From assembly GCA_014874485.1 (NCBI GenBank), contig JADBJK010000017.1, positions 34,894 to 98,893 of the forward strand: a stretch of DNA of 64,000 nt, in the 5' to 3' direction. The position numbers and the translations under genes were made by a program. Positions within the stretch are counted from its first letter, which is position 1; each line of letters starts with the position of its first letter. The DNA is from Chloroflexota bacterium (GTDB taxonomy: Bacteria; Chloroflexota; Anaerolineae; DTLA01). The notes under the pieces were generated by a model. The model saw nothing but the letters and a program-made list of their open reading frames with translations. It searched no databases and was not told the DNA's origin. Of this stretch, positions 18,280 through 27,225 are shown in pieces.

Positions 18280-18785
18280 TGCGCGATGGTCATTGCGAGA
18301 GGCGAAGCGGTGGCTCGCGATGGGGGCATTCGCGGTTTCTAGCCGTGCCGAGATTGCTTCGGGCGCTGCGTGCCCTCGCAAGGACAACTTCTGCCTGTCA
18401 TTGCGAGCGAAGCGAAGCAATCTCCCGCTCCATCCGTCATGCTGAGCGAAGCGAAGCATCAGCGAAGCGAAGCATCTCGGTTGACGAGATTCTTCGCGGC
18501 TGCGCCGCTCAGAATGACAGCCACCGGAGATTGCTTCGGGCGCTGCGTGCCCTCGCGATGACAGTCCACCGGAGATTGCTTCGGGCGTTGCGTGCCCTCG
18601 CAAGGACAACTTCTGCCTGTCATTGCGAGCGGAGCGAAGCAATCTCCCGCTCCATCTGTCATGCTGAGCGAAGCGAAGCATCAGCGAAGCGAAGCATCTC
18701 GGTTGACGAGATTCTTCGCGGCTGCGCCGCTCAGAATGACAGCCCACCAGGATTGCTTCGGGCGCTGTGTGCCCTCGCAATGACT
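18280..18785. repeat. Cluster of MITE-like and REP-like elements
   Basis: No gene is present. Two nearly identical elements of about 85-87 bases lie at 18436-18520 and 18656-18742. Each starts with (CT)GTCATGCTGAGCG and ends with CGCTCAGAATGACAG, which are inverted copies of each other with one mismatch. Between and around them are shorter elements with TGTCATTGCGAG and GAAGCAATC ends. Frames across the cluster encode artefactual peptides rich in Arg, Ser and Ala. Confidence 0.85.
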
Positions 18786-18795
18786 GTTGTTGCGC

Positions 18796-18824
18796 TTGTG
18801 GCCTGCTCGTGCATGCGCTATAAT
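18796..18824 (+). promoter_or_regulatory. Promoter for the LacI-type regulator gene
   Basis: TTGTGG (18796-18801) and a perfect TATAAT (18819-18824) are 17 bases apart, about 40 bases before the Shine-Dalgarno sequence. Confidence 0.7.
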
Positions 18825-18870
18825 ACATTTGTTCAGAATTGTCTCATATTCCTGTGTCCAGGAGGGCAGC

Positions 18871-19917
18871 GTGTCCAGCGAGGGTATTCCGAACCGCGGG
18901 CGGCCCGTAACCATCAAGGACGTGGCGCGCCTGGCCAACGTGTCGCCCAAGACGGTCTCCAACGTGGTGAACAATCGCCCCGTTGTGAAGCCCGCCACCC
19001 GCGAGCGCGTGCTCCAGGCCATCCGCGAACTCAACTACTATCCCAGCGCCGTGGCCCGCGGCATGGTAACGCGCAGTCGCCGCCTCATCGGGCTGGTGCT
19101 GGCGGACATCACCAACCCTGCGTATCCGGAGATGGTGGAGGGCGTGGCGAGCCTGGCGCGTCAGGCGGGGTTCATGGTCATGCTGTGCAACACGGGGCGC
19201 GACCCCGATGAGGAGCAGCGGTACGTGCACCTGCTGATTGAGCAGCGGGTGGACGGCGTGATCATCGCCAGCAGCCGCATGGACAGCCAGGCGGCAGAGA
19301 CCCTCTCCTCCGCGGGCATCAAGGTCGTGCTGTTCAACCGCCACCCGGAACGGTACTCGGTCAGTTTCGTGGGCGTGGACAACGAGAACGGCGGGTATTT
19401 GGCGACCAAGCACTTGCTGAACCTGGGCCACCGGCGGATTGCGTTCATGCGGGGGACGCGAGGGGCATCTACCAGCATTGAGCGCGAGCAGGGGTATCGG
19501 CGCGCGCTCGCCGAGTTTGGGATTGAGCCGTCGCCGGAACTCATCGCCTGGGGCGACTACCATCCCGACGTGGCGCGGACGGCAGCCGACCTGCTCCTGC
19601 GGATGAAGAATCGGCCCACTGCCGTGTTCGCGGCCAACGACGTGATGGCGCTCAGCGTCATAGACGCGGCGACGGCGCTGGGCCTGCGCGTGCCTGAAGA
19701 CGTGGCGGTGGTGGGGTTTGACGACATCGCCATCGCATCTAACCGCCTCATCGGCCTGTCAACCATTCACGGCGACCTGGGCCAACTGTCGCGCGAGGCT
19801 ACGACGTTGCTGTTGGAGGCGATCAACGGCAATCTGACCGAGCCGGTGCGCAAAATCCTGCCGGTTTACCTGGTGGTGCGCCGCACGTGTGGAGGCAAGC
19901 CAACGGGCGACTGGTAG
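18871..19917 (+). CDS. LacI family transcriptional regulator
   Basis: A 348-residue repressor-type protein. The N-terminal helix-turn-helix and hinge are clear (TIKDVARLANVSPKTVSNVV, then NYYPSAVARGM). A periplasmic-binding-like sensor domain follows, with GLVLADITNPAYPEMVEG, FVGVDNENGGYLAT, FAANDVMAL and VGFDDIAIAS. The GTG start at 18871 is preceded by AGGAGGG at an optimal distance; the frame continues upstream without a site. The ligand and targets are unknown, since the next gene is a membrane glycosyltransferase rather than a sugar operon. No obvious palindromic operator is seen in its own promoter. Confidence 0.92.
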   Translation: MSSEGIPNRGRPVTIKDVARLANVSPKTVSNVVNNRPVVKPATRERVLQAIRELNYYPSAVARGMVTRSRRLIGLVLADITNPAYPEMVEGVASLARQAGFMVMLCNTGRDPDEEQRYVHLLIEQRVDGVIIASSRMDSQAAETLSSAGIKVVLFNRHPERYSVSFVGVDNENGGYLATKHLLNLGHRRIAFMRGTRGASTSIEREQGYRRALAEFGIEPSPELIAWGDYHPDVARTAADLLLRMKNRPTAVFAANDVMALSVIDAATALGLRVPEDVAVVGFDDIAIASNRLIGLSTIHGDLGQLSREATTLLLEAINGNLTEPVRKILPVYLVVRRTCGGKPTGDW

Positions 19918-19958
19918 GATGTCGTGGTGGGCAAAGCCGCCACGAGGGGAGTCTCCCT

Positions 19959-21554
19959 GTGGCTGCAAGTTGGTTCACGGGGCTGCAAGCGCGTGCTCGC
20001 GCGCTGGACGTGCTGGCGCTCGTGCTGGTTGCCGTGTGCGGCCTTCTGCTGCTCCCGCTGCCTTTCGGGCGAGATCAGGGCATCTACGCGTATGGCGGGA
20101 GCGTGGTTCTTCGCGGGGGTATCCTCTATCGCGATGCGTGGCAAAACCCGTGCCCGGCCATCTACTGGACGTATGCGCTCGCGGAGGCGCTCTTCGGCCA
20201 CCGCATCGTGAGCATCCGCATCGTGGAGTGGGCGGCCCTCTTGGCGAGTTGCTGGCTTGCGGGACGGGTGGCTCGCGCACTGTTTGGCCGAGGCGCCGGC
20301 TACGCGGCCATGGCGGCCTACGCGCTGCTGTACGTCCCGCTGGATCCATGGTGCACGGCGCAACCGGAGTGCTTCGCGAACGTGCTCGGCCTGGCGGGGT
20401 TGTACTCCTTGGTGGACCGGCAGGGGGAGGGACGACGGTGGAAACTGGCGCTTGCCGGCGGCATGTTCGGCGTTGCTGTGTGCTACAAGATGACGCTGGC
20501 GTTGTGGCCTGCGGCGCTGGTGGGTTATCTCCTGCTGCGGCATGGGCGGGATAAGCGGGCACGCGGGGTTAGGGATTCTGTGGCGTTCTGCGGGGGTGTG
20601 CTGGCGGTTCTCGCGGTGGTCGCGGGCTACTTTCTCGCGGCGGGCGCGTGGGGCGACCTGGTGAGCCAAGTCGGCACGTTCAACATCGCGATCTACCGAG
20701 AGACCGCGCGTTACCATTCGCTGTTCGCCTGGATGCGCGGACTGGCAGACGGCACGCTGGCAACCCTGCTGTCGGTGAACTGGGCGGGGTTCATGATTCT
20801 GGCCACGGCAACGGCGCTTTGGCTCCTGTTTATGCGGACGGCCAGAAGGGCGGCTCCTGTGTTGCTGATGGGCGCCACGGCAGTTCTCGCTGTGTACGCC
20901 CAGCCCCACCAGTGGACGCACCACTGGATTCCTGCGCTCCCCAGCCTGGCTATCTTGGCGGCGCCTGTGCTGGCGGCCACGCCGCGATGGTTATGGGATG
21001 TGCGGCATGATCTCCGCACCTGGGTTGTGGCGGCGGCAGTCTTGGTGGCGCTGGGCGGGGCTGGGTGGTACTCGGCCATGCGGGCATGGGATGCCGCCCG
21101 CGTGGCGGTTGGGTTGAGGCCGCCCACCGAGTTCTACGAGCGGTTCAGTACCTACGGGCGTGGCGACTTTTCTTTCGTGGCCGAGTTGGAAGTCGCGGCT
21201 TATCTCAAGGCGCATTCGTCGCCCGACGATTTCGTTCAGGTCTGGGGATTTGAACCGGGAATCAACTTCCTGGCGGAACGGTTTGCGCCGACGCGGTTCA
21301 GCATGATCTGGCCGTTTCTCGTGGGGCCAAGGGGGCACCCGCTGCAGCAGCAGTGGTTTGCCGAGTTCCTCGCGGAGTTTGACCGTCGGCCCCCGCTCTA
21401 CGTGGTGGTCGTGGAGCAGGACTACAGCCCGGTGCAGCGGGTGGATTCCAAAGGTGCGCTGGAGTGGTATCCCGCCATGGCCAAGCGATTGGATGGTGGG
21501 TATCGCGTGGAGACCGTGATAGAGCACTTCACGCTTTACCGGCGGGCGGACTAG
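19959..21554 (+). CDS. Polytopic membrane protein, GT39/ArnT-like glycosyltransferase
   Basis: A 531-residue protein with about ten membrane segments. The GRDQGIYAYGG segment in the first extracytoplasmic loop, with its acidic residue, and the following WQNPCPAIYW resemble GT-C fold glycosyltransferases (ArnT/PMT superfamily) that use polyprenyl-phosphate sugars. A C-terminal soluble domain contains VQVWGFEPGINFLAERF. The GTG at 19959, after GAGGGG, is the preferred start; other GTGs occur upstream and the choice is uncertain. It lies 41 bases after the LacI gene on the same strand and may be co-transcribed. The substrate is unknown. Confidence 0.75.
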   Translation: MAASWFTGLQARARALDVLALVLVAVCGLLLLPLPFGRDQGIYAYGGSVVLRGGILYRDAWQNPCPAIYWTYALAEALFGHRIVSIRIVEWAALLASCWLAGRVARALFGRGAGYAAMAAYALLYVPLDPWCTAQPECFANVLGLAGLYSLVDRQGEGRRWKLALAGGMFGVAVCYKMTLALWPAALVGYLLLRHGRDKRARGVRDSVAFCGGVLAVLAVVAGYFLAAGAWGDLVSQVGTFNIAIYRETARYHSLFAWMRGLADGTLATLLSVNWAGFMILATATALWLLFMRTARRAAPVLLMGATAVLAVYAQPHQWTHHWIPALPSLAILAAPVLAATPRWLWDVRHDLRTWVVAAAVLVALGGAGWYSAMRAWDAARVAVGLRPPTEFYERFSTYGRGDFSFVAELEVAAYLKAHSSPDDFVQVWGFEPGINFLAERFAPTRFSMIWPFLVGPRGHPLQQQWFAEFLAEFDRRPPLYVVVVEQDYSPVQRVDSKGALEWYPAMAKRLDGGYRVETVIEHFTLYRRAD

Positions 21555-21559
21555 TGCTG

Positions 21560-21930
21560 CAAACAGGGCGGGAGATTGCTTCGCTTCGCTCGCAATGACA
21601 GGCAGAGGTTGTCATTGCGAGGGCGCGGAGCGCCCGAAGCAATCCCCGGAGCGTGGGATTGCTTCGCTTCGCTCGCAATGACAGGCAGAAGTTGTCATTG
21701 GGACGGTGCGGAGCGCCCGAAGCAATCCCCGGAGCGTGGGATTGCTTCGCTTCGCTCGCAATGACAGGCAGAAGTTGTCATTGGGACGGTGCGGAGCGCC
21801 CGAAGCAATCCCCGGAGCGTGGGATTGCTTCGCTTCGCTCGCAATGACGTCAGAAGGCACGTGCGACGCACCTCCGAGGTGCGTCGCACGTGGGCCGGCT
21901 GGATGGCTTCGCTCGCAATGACAGTGCAAG
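21560..21930. repeat. Tandem 83-bp repeats of the TCATTGCGAG family plus a GTGCGACGCACCT palindrome
   Basis: No gene is present. A unit of 83 bases carrying GATTGCTTCGCTTCGCTCGC, followed by an inverted partner ending in GAAGCAATCCC, is repeated three to four times. A separate palindrome at 21858-21892 has 16-base arms (CACGTGCGACGCACCT) around CCG; a relative lies at 41165-41199. Frames on both strands through the block are artefacts. Confidence 0.85.
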
Positions 21931-21974
21931 CCGTAGTCCGCGGTTCCCGTCCGAGATGCCGAGCCGATACCGCC

Positions 21975-23774
21975 TCAATCTACCGTCAGTGTCTTGCTCA
22001 GGTTGCGCGGGAAGTCGGGGTCAATGCCCCGCGCCACGCTCAGGTGGTACGCAATCAACTGCGCCGGGATGGTCAGCGCGATGGGCGCCAGGTCGCGCTC
22101 CGAAACGGGCACCGGCACATAGTCGTGGACGTTGGCACGCAGCGCCGGATGCTCCGCCGCGATGGCGATGGCACGGCCGCCCCGCGTCGTAACCTCGTTG
22201 ACGTGGTTGATCATCATGGCCTCATCGCCAGGCGCGGTGATGAACAGCACGGGATACCCATCGTGAACCGCCGACAGCGGCCCGTGCTTGAACTCGCTGG
22301 AGAACATCCCCTCGCAGTGGGTGTAGGTGATTTCCTTGAGTTTCAGCGCCGCTTCCAGCGCGATGGCGTGGGTGATGCCGTAGCCCAGGTAGTTCATCGC
22401 GCTCCAGTGCTGCAGGTAGGCCGCCACGCTGCGGGCGTAAGGTTCGCTTTCTTCCAGCGCCCGAGCCAGCAGGGCGGGCAGAGCGTGGAGCGGCTTGGTG
22501 TCGCGACCCGCTAATCGGTAGGCCAGGTACAGGAACAGCACCGACTGGTTCACGAAGGTCTTGGTCGCGGGGACGCTGATCTCGTAGCCGCAGGCCAGGG
22601 GCAGGTACACGTCGCTGTGGTGCATGAGCGACGAGCCGAGGACGTTGAGCACGCCCAGGACGCGGCCCCCCTGCCTCCGCATGACCTTGACCGCGTTGAG
22701 GATATCCTTCGTCTCGCCGCTCTGGCTGACGAAGACGGCCACGTCGTCGGGCCCCACGGCTGTGCCGCATTGCTCAATGAACTGCGGGCCGAGGAGCGGC
22801 ACAGCGACGCGCCCCGCAATCTGGCCGAAGTAGTAGGCCCCCAGCAGGCAGGCATGATAACTGGTGCCGCAGCCCACGAGGTACACGGGGCGCTCCCCGC
22901 ACGCCTCAATCGCCTCCAGGAACCGCTCCACGTGCGGCGACCTGTCCAGCAGGTGGAGCAACTCGCGGGCGACGGTGGGCTGCTGGTGAATCTCCTTGAG
23001 CATGAAGTGGGGATAGCCCTCTTTCTCTGCTACCTCCACGGGGCCGTCGTACCATTCGGCCTGGCGGTGGATGGGCGCGCCGTCCTCCACGCGGTACAGT
23101 TCCAGCGCGTGGGGCGTCAGGACCACGATTTCGCCGTCGTAGATGCGGACGATGCGCCGCGTGAGGGGCAGGATGCTGGGCAGGTCCGAGGAGACGCAGG
23201 TGAACCCTTCGCCGATGCCCGCCACCAGGCCAGAGCCTTTCTTGATGGCGAACAGGCGATGGTCATCGCGGTGGGTGATGACGAAGGCGTAATCGCCCTC
23301 CAGGTCGGCGTAGGCGGCGCGGATGGCCTCCAGCATGCGGCCGCCGTTGCGGTCAAAGTGGCGCTCCACAGCGTGGACGCAGGTCTCGCCGTCGTTGGTG
23401 CCCCGCACGACCAGTCCCTCGCGAATGAATATCTCGCGCAACTGGACGTTGTTCACGACGTTGCCGTTGTGGGCGCCGACCATGTCGCCGTCGGAGTCCA
23501 GGTGGGGCTGGGCGTTGGCGTAGGAAGGCGCGCCGAAGGTGGCCCACCGCAGTTGGGCGATGCCGCGAGCGCCGCGCATGGCGGGCAAGTCCAGGCGGGC
23601 GCTGACATCGTCCAGCCGCCCCACGTCCTTGCGCAGGTCAATCGTGCCGTCGCGCGTGAGGGTCGCGCAGCCGACGGAATCATAGCCGCGGTAGGCTAGC
23701 CGCCGCGCCGCATCCACCAGGGTTGTGCCCAGAACCTGTTCGTTGTCCGTGATGATGCCGAAGATTCCGCACAT
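21975..23774 (-). CDS. glmS: Glutamine--fructose-6-phosphate aminotransferase (isomerizing)
   Basis: A 599-residue enzyme that makes glucosamine-6-phosphate from fructose-6-phosphate and glutamine, the entry step to peptidoglycan and other amino sugars. After Met removal the N-terminal nucleophile is the Cys of CGIFGI. The glutaminase domain includes RLAYRGYDSVG and GTNDGETCVHA. Two SIS sugar-isomerase domains follow (VGCGTSYHACLLGAYYF; FVSQSGETKDILNAV). The C terminus DFPRNLSKTLTVD is the conserved sugar-site tail. The start at 23774 is fixed by the need for Cys next to Met. No glmS ribozyme was recognised in the short leader. Confidence 0.96.
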   Translation of the reverse strand: MCGIFGIITDNEQVLGTTLVDAARRLAYRGYDSVGCATLTRDGTIDLRKDVGRLDDVSARLDLPAMRGARGIAQLRWATFGAPSYANAQPHLDSDGDMVGAHNGNVVNNVQLREIFIREGLVVRGTNDGETCVHAVERHFDRNGGRMLEAIRAAYADLEGDYAFVITHRDDHRLFAIKKGSGLVAGIGEGFTCVSSDLPSILPLTRRIVRIYDGEIVVLTPHALELYRVEDGAPIHRQAEWYDGPVEVAEKEGYPHFMLKEIHQQPTVARELLHLLDRSPHVERFLEAIEACGERPVYLVGCGTSYHACLLGAYYFGQIAGRVAVPLLGPQFIEQCGTAVGPDDVAVFVSQSGETKDILNAVKVMRRQGGRVLGVLNVLGSSLMHHSDVYLPLACGYEISVPATKTFVNQSVLFLYLAYRLAGRDTKPLHALPALLARALEESEPYARSVAAYLQHWSAMNYLGYGITHAIALEAALKLKEITYTHCEGMFSSEFKHGPLSAVHDGYPVLFITAPGDEAMMINHVNEVTTRGGRAIAIAAEHPALRANVHDYVPVPVSERDLAPIALTIPAQLIAYHLSVARGIDPDFPRNLSKTLTVD

Positions 23775-23841
23775 GGGCCTGTCCTGCTCCTTCGCGAAGG
23801 TGTGTGCCATCTGGCGGCCGTCGGGCTGCCACGGCGGGCCC

Positions 23842-23870
23842 ATTGTATCCCAACGGGCCGTTGTCGGCAA
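23842..23870 (-). promoter_or_regulatory. Promoter for glmS
   Basis: On the minus strand TTGCCG (23870-23865) and TACAAT (23847-23842) are 17 bases apart. The leader to the ATG is about 60 bases. Confidence 0.65.
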
Positions 23871-23931
23871 GCGCGGGCCTTTCTCTGGTTCGCGTTCATT
23901 CGCGGGGATTCGCGGGGCCTCGCCGTTCCGA

Positions 23932-23962
23932 TTGGCGGCGAACGGGATGGCCGTGCTATAAT
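23932..23962 (+). promoter_or_regulatory. Promoter giving a leaderless transcript for the GAF/PAS kinase
   Basis: A perfect TATAAT (23957-23962) has a possible -35 TTGGCG (23932-23937) at 19 bases. The ATG begins at 23969, about where transcription should start. No Shine-Dalgarno sequence can fit in between. Confidence 0.6.
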
Positions 23963-23968
23963 ACGGCC

Positions 23969-26110
23969 ATGCAGAAGCAACTTCCATTTGAGCCGAGCAC
24001 GCCAAAAGGCGAAAAATCTATCGTTCCGCTGGAAAGCGCCGACGCCCTGCGCGAGCGGCAGATTCTCCAGCGCGAATACCTGCTGCACATCTCGCGGGAG
24101 ATCAGCGCGGCGCTGGACCTGCCCACGCTCCTGCAGCGGGTGCTGCGCTACGCGGTGGAAATCCTGGCGGGACAGGCGGGCGTCATCGCGCTGCGCCGCG
24201 CCGATGGGACGTTCTTCGTCCACACGAGCGTGGGCCTGCCATCCGAGGCGGTCGCGGCCCTGGGGCCGTTCCTGGAGCGCCTGCCCCAGACCGTGGAACA
24301 GGGCGAGGCAACCAACTGGCAGTTCTCGGACGTGCGCGAGCAACTGGCGGGCGTGAGCCAGGTAACGGGCATGAGCCTGTCCCATGCGGTAGGGCTGCCG
24401 CTCCTGCTGGGCGACCAGTTCCTGGGCATGGTGTTCGTGTTCCGCACGACGGGCGCGGCGCTGTTCTCCAGCATAGACAAGACGCTCCTGCAGGCGTTCG
24501 CCGACCAGGCCGCCATCGCCATTGACAACGCGCGGCTGTACAGTCAGATGACCGCGCGCGCTAACGCGCTGTCCAAACTGTACCAGGCAGGGCTGGCGCT
24601 GGCCGAGCAGGGCACCGACTTGGACGCCACCCTGCGCCAGGTGGTGCGCCTGGCCAAGGACGCCGTGGAAGCCGATGGCGCGGCCATCCTGATGCGCGAG
24701 AACGGGCGCTTCGCCGTCTCGGTGGCCGAGGGAGTCCTGGACAACGACGACATCCGCCGCAGCCTCGCCGACCCCAGCCTCGCCGAGCCGCTGTCGCGGT
24801 GCGAGCCGTGGGTCATCAAGAACGTGGCCGATGAGCCCGCGCTGGCCCCCCTGGCCGCCCACGACATTCAGACGGGCGTGTGCGTGCCCATCGCCGTCGG
24901 CAGCGAACAGTCAGGCTCCATGCTGGTGGTTACCCGAAACAAGTACGCGTTCCATCCTCAGGATGTCGCCCTGCTCAATGCGTTCGCCAACCAGTCGGCG
25001 CTGGCCATCCGCAACGCGCGGCTGTATCACGACCTCTCGCTGCAGCACGAGCGCCTGTCGGCCATCCTGGCCAACAGCGCCGACGGCATCCTCATCCTGG
25101 ACGAGGGCCAGCGCGTCCAGGACTTCAACGATGCCGTCGCGCGGATGACCGGCTGGGACATCAAAGACGCCGCGGGCCAGCCCGGAAGCGCCGTCATCCG
25201 CCTCACAAGTCCCCAGGGCGCGCCGATGCCCCTGCCGCAGCCCGACGCCCGCGCCTCGGTGGAAGGCTACCTGGCCCGGCGCGACGGCGAGCGCGGCCCG
25301 TACGTGAGCATCTCGCTCAGCCCCCTGCGCGACGCCCAGGGCCGGCCTGTGGGAGCCGTCGTGAACGTGCACGACATGAGCGCGTTCCGCCAGGCTGAGG
25401 AACTCAAGTCCACGTTCCTATCCGTCATCTCGCACGAACTCAAGACGCCGGTCGCCCTCATCAAGGGCTTCGCCGAGACGCTGTCGCGCGAGGATGCGAC
25501 GCCCGACGCCGAGACGGTGCGCGAGTTCGGGCACATTATCGCCGACGAGAGCGACCGCCTCACGCGCCTGATTGACAACCTGCTCACGGCAGCGCGTGTG
25601 GAGGCAGGCGGCATTTCCCTGTCGCTGGTGCCTGAGGTGCCGCTGGACAAACTGGCCGAACAGGCTGCTGCCGCCTTCCGCGAGCAGACCGACCGCCACC
25701 AGATTGACGTGCAGTTCCCCGCCGACTTCCCGCTCATCACCGCCGACCCGCACTGGCTGCGCCAGGTGCTGGACAACCTGCTGTCCAATGCCATCAAGTA
25801 CTCGCCCAGAGGCGGGCGCATCCGCATCAAGGGCTGGTACGACGATGCCAGTGTTCACGTCTCGGTCTCGGATGAGGGCCTGGGCCTGAGCGAGGAGGAG
25901 CAGAAACACCTGTTCACCCGCTTCTACCGTGCGCCCGGCAAGAAACGCATCAGCAAGGGCGCGGGCCTGGGCCTGTACCTCTGCAAGGCGGTCGTGGAGG
26001 CCCACGGCGGCCAAATCCGCGTGCACAGCGAAGAAGGCAAAGGCACCACCATCGCCTTCAGCATCCCGCGGCAACCCCATTCTTCGGAGCAGGAGGCCGC
26101 CCATGAGTAA
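23969..26110 (+). CDS. Sensor histidine kinase (GAF-GAF-PAS-HisKA-HATPase)
   Basis: A 713-residue cytoplasmic sensor kinase without clear membrane segments. Two GAF-like domains (about 30-185 and 200-340) are followed by a PAS domain ([20 protein letters not shown]), a HisKA domain with the phospho-acceptor His in [16 protein letters not shown], and an ATPase domain with [15 protein letters not shown] and [18 protein letters not shown]. Its stop overlaps the start of the OmpR-type regulator gene by eight bases, so the pair is translationally coupled and presumably forms one two-component system. The input could be a small molecule or redox state bound by the GAF domains; nothing more can be read. 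Confidence 0.92.
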   Translation: MQKQLPFEPSTPKGEKSIVPLESADALRERQILQREYLLHISREISAALDLPTLLQRVLRYAVEILAGQAGVIALRRADGTFFVHTSVGLPSEAVAALGPFLERLPQTVEQGEATNWQFSDVREQLAGVSQVTGMSLSHAVGLPLLLGDQFLGMVFVFRTTGAALFSSIDKTLLQAFADQAAIAIDNARLYSQMTARANALSKLYQAGLALAEQGTDLDATLRQVVRLAKDAVEADGAAILMRENGRFAVSVAEGVLDNDDIRRSLADPSLAEPLSRCEPWVIKNVADEPALAPLAAHDIQTGVCVPIAVGSEQSGSMLVVTRNKYAFHPQDVALLNAFANQSALAIRNARLYHDLSLQHERLSAILANSADGILILDEGQRVQDFNDAVARMTGWDIKDAAGQPGSAVIRLTSPQGAPMPLPQPDARASVEGYLARRDGERGPYVSISLSPLRDAQGRPVGAVVNVHDMSAFRQAEELKSTFLSVISHELKTPVALIKGFAETLSREDATPDAETVREFGHIIADESDRLTRLIDNLLTAARVEAGGISLSLVPEVPLDKLAEQAAAAFREQTDRHQIDVQFPADFPLITADPHWLRQVLDNLLSNAIKYSPRGGRIRIKGWYDDASVHVSVSDEGLGLSEEEQKHLFTRFYRAPGKKRISKGAGLGLYLCKAVVEAHGGQIRVHSEEGKGTTIAFSIPRQPHSSEQEAAHE

Positions 26111-26816
26111 TCCCTACGCCGGCCGGCTCATCCTGGTCGTGGACGACGAAAGCCGCATGGTGCGCTTCATCCAGACGAACCTGGAGATGGACGGCTTCCG
26201 CGTCATCAGCGCGTCCAACGGCCTGGAGGCGCTGGAGAAGGTGCGCACCGAACTGCCCGACCTGGTCATCCTGGACGTGATGATGCCGGAGATGGACGGG
26301 TTTGAGACGCTGGAGATGATTCGCGAACAGAGCGACGTGCCGGTGATCATGCTCACCGTCAAGGGCGAGGAGCGCGACAAGCATCAGGCGTTCACGGCCG
26401 GCGCCGATGACTACCTGACGAAGCCGTTCAGCCCGCGCGAACTCAGCGACCGGGTCAAGGCCGTCCTGCGCCGCGCCGGCGGGACATCGGCGGCCCGCAG
26501 CGAACCCATCGTGGTGGACGACCGCCTGCAGATTGACTTCGCCCAGCGGGAAGTGATCGTGGAGGGCAAGCGCATCAAATTGCGCCCCACCGAGATGCGG
26601 CTGCTGTACCACCTGGTGGAGAATGCCGGCTGGATCGTGCCCAACGAGGTGCTGTTGCAGAAGGTCTGGGGGCCGGAGTACGTGGACGACGTGCAACTCC
26701 TGCGCATCTACATCGCCTATCTGCGGCAGAAGATAGAGAAAGACACGTCCAACCCGCAGTACATCCTCACCGAGCGGGGGTACGGGTATCGGTTTGTGAA
26801 GTTTGGGGAGAAGTGA
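26103..26816 (+). CDS. OmpR/PhoB-family response regulator
   Basis: A 237-residue transcription factor. The receiver has the acidic pocket (VVDDE), the phospho-acceptor D58 in [13 protein letters not shown], and K107 in DYLTKPF. The C-terminal winged helix (about 140-237) includes [37 protein letters not shown] and the terminal [10 protein letters not shown] hairpin. Such regulators bind as dimers to direct repeats spaced by 11 bases. The gene is coupled to the upstream kinase, and the last 50 bases overlap the convergent receiver-like gene. It is a candidate binder of the 11-bp repeat arrays found upstream of clpB, dnaK and hsp20; that link is only inference. Confidence 0.94.
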   Translation: MSNPYAGRLILVVDDESRMVRFIQTNLEMDGFRVISASNGLEALEKVRTELPDLVILDVMMPEMDGFETLEMIREQSDVPVIMLTVKGEERDKHQAFTAGADDYLTKPFSPRELSDRVKAVLRRAGGTSAARSEPIVVDDRLQIDFAQREVIVEGKRIKLRPTEMRLLYHLVENAGWIVPNEVLLQKVWGPEYVDDVQLLRIYIAYLRQKIEKDTSNPQYILTERGYGYRFVKFGEK

Positions 26817-27186
26817 ACGCCTCTCCCACTACCCGTACCACATCCCCCACCCGGAACGGCCTCACGAGGACTGCGAAGGCGTGGCGGCGCGCTTCGGCGT
26901 ACTGCTCGCTCCCGTAGGCGCTCATGAGCAGGATCACCCTGCGCCCGTCCAGCGCCCGCACCACCTGCGCGGCCTGCTCGGGCGAGAGGCCCGATTCCCC
27001 GCCCAGGTCCAGCACCACCACCCGCGCCTCGGCCTCCCCCGTGAGCAGCGCCCGCAGCGTGGCCGCCGTGTCGGGCCACGCGCAGACGGACAGGCCCCGC
27101 TCCTCCAGTTCTGCCACGATGAGGGAGCGGGGCCTGGTTTCTTCCATCGCCACGGCTACGTCGTACACGCGCGCCTCCGGGACCAT
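26767..27186 (-). CDS. Divergent receiver-like protein
   Basis: A 139-residue protein resembling a stand-alone receiver domain. The order fits: a hydrophobic strand with an aspartate ([11 protein letters not shown]) at the phosphorylation position, a later LLMSAYGS strand with a small hydroxyl residue, and [15 protein letters not shown], where the usual Lys-Pro is Arg-Pro. The N-terminal acidic pair of a receiver is not obvious, so it may be a non-phosphorylated pseudo-receiver. It overlaps the convergent OmpR-type gene by 50 bases and precedes lon on the same strand in map order, but it lies downstream of lon in transcription. It could be translated from a later in-frame ATG (MEETRPR). Confidence 0.6.
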   Translation of the reverse strand: MVPEARVYDVAVAMEETRPRSLIVAELEERGLSVCAWPDTAATLRALLTGEAEARVVVLDLGGESGLSPEQAAQVVRALDGRRVILLMSAYGSEQYAEARRHAFAVLVRPFRVGDVVRVVGEAFTSPQTSQTDTRTPAR

Positions 27187-27225
27187 CGCCGCGCACTCAC
27201 GGCAGCGGCCGCAGTGCCCGCGGGG

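Noticed and set aside
18280..18785. Small proteins encoded by open frames in the repeat cluster
   Set aside because: They are translations of dispersed TCATTGCGAG and GTCATGCTGAGCG repeats found at several other places in the window.
16380..19211. Plus-strand open frame of 943 codons
   Set aside because: It crosses antisense GNAT and tyrS, two repeat blocks and the start of the LacI gene; its repetitive peptide comes from the repeats.
23775..23841. glmS ribozyme in the glmS leader
   Set aside because: The leader is only about 60 bases and no ribozyme core was recognised.
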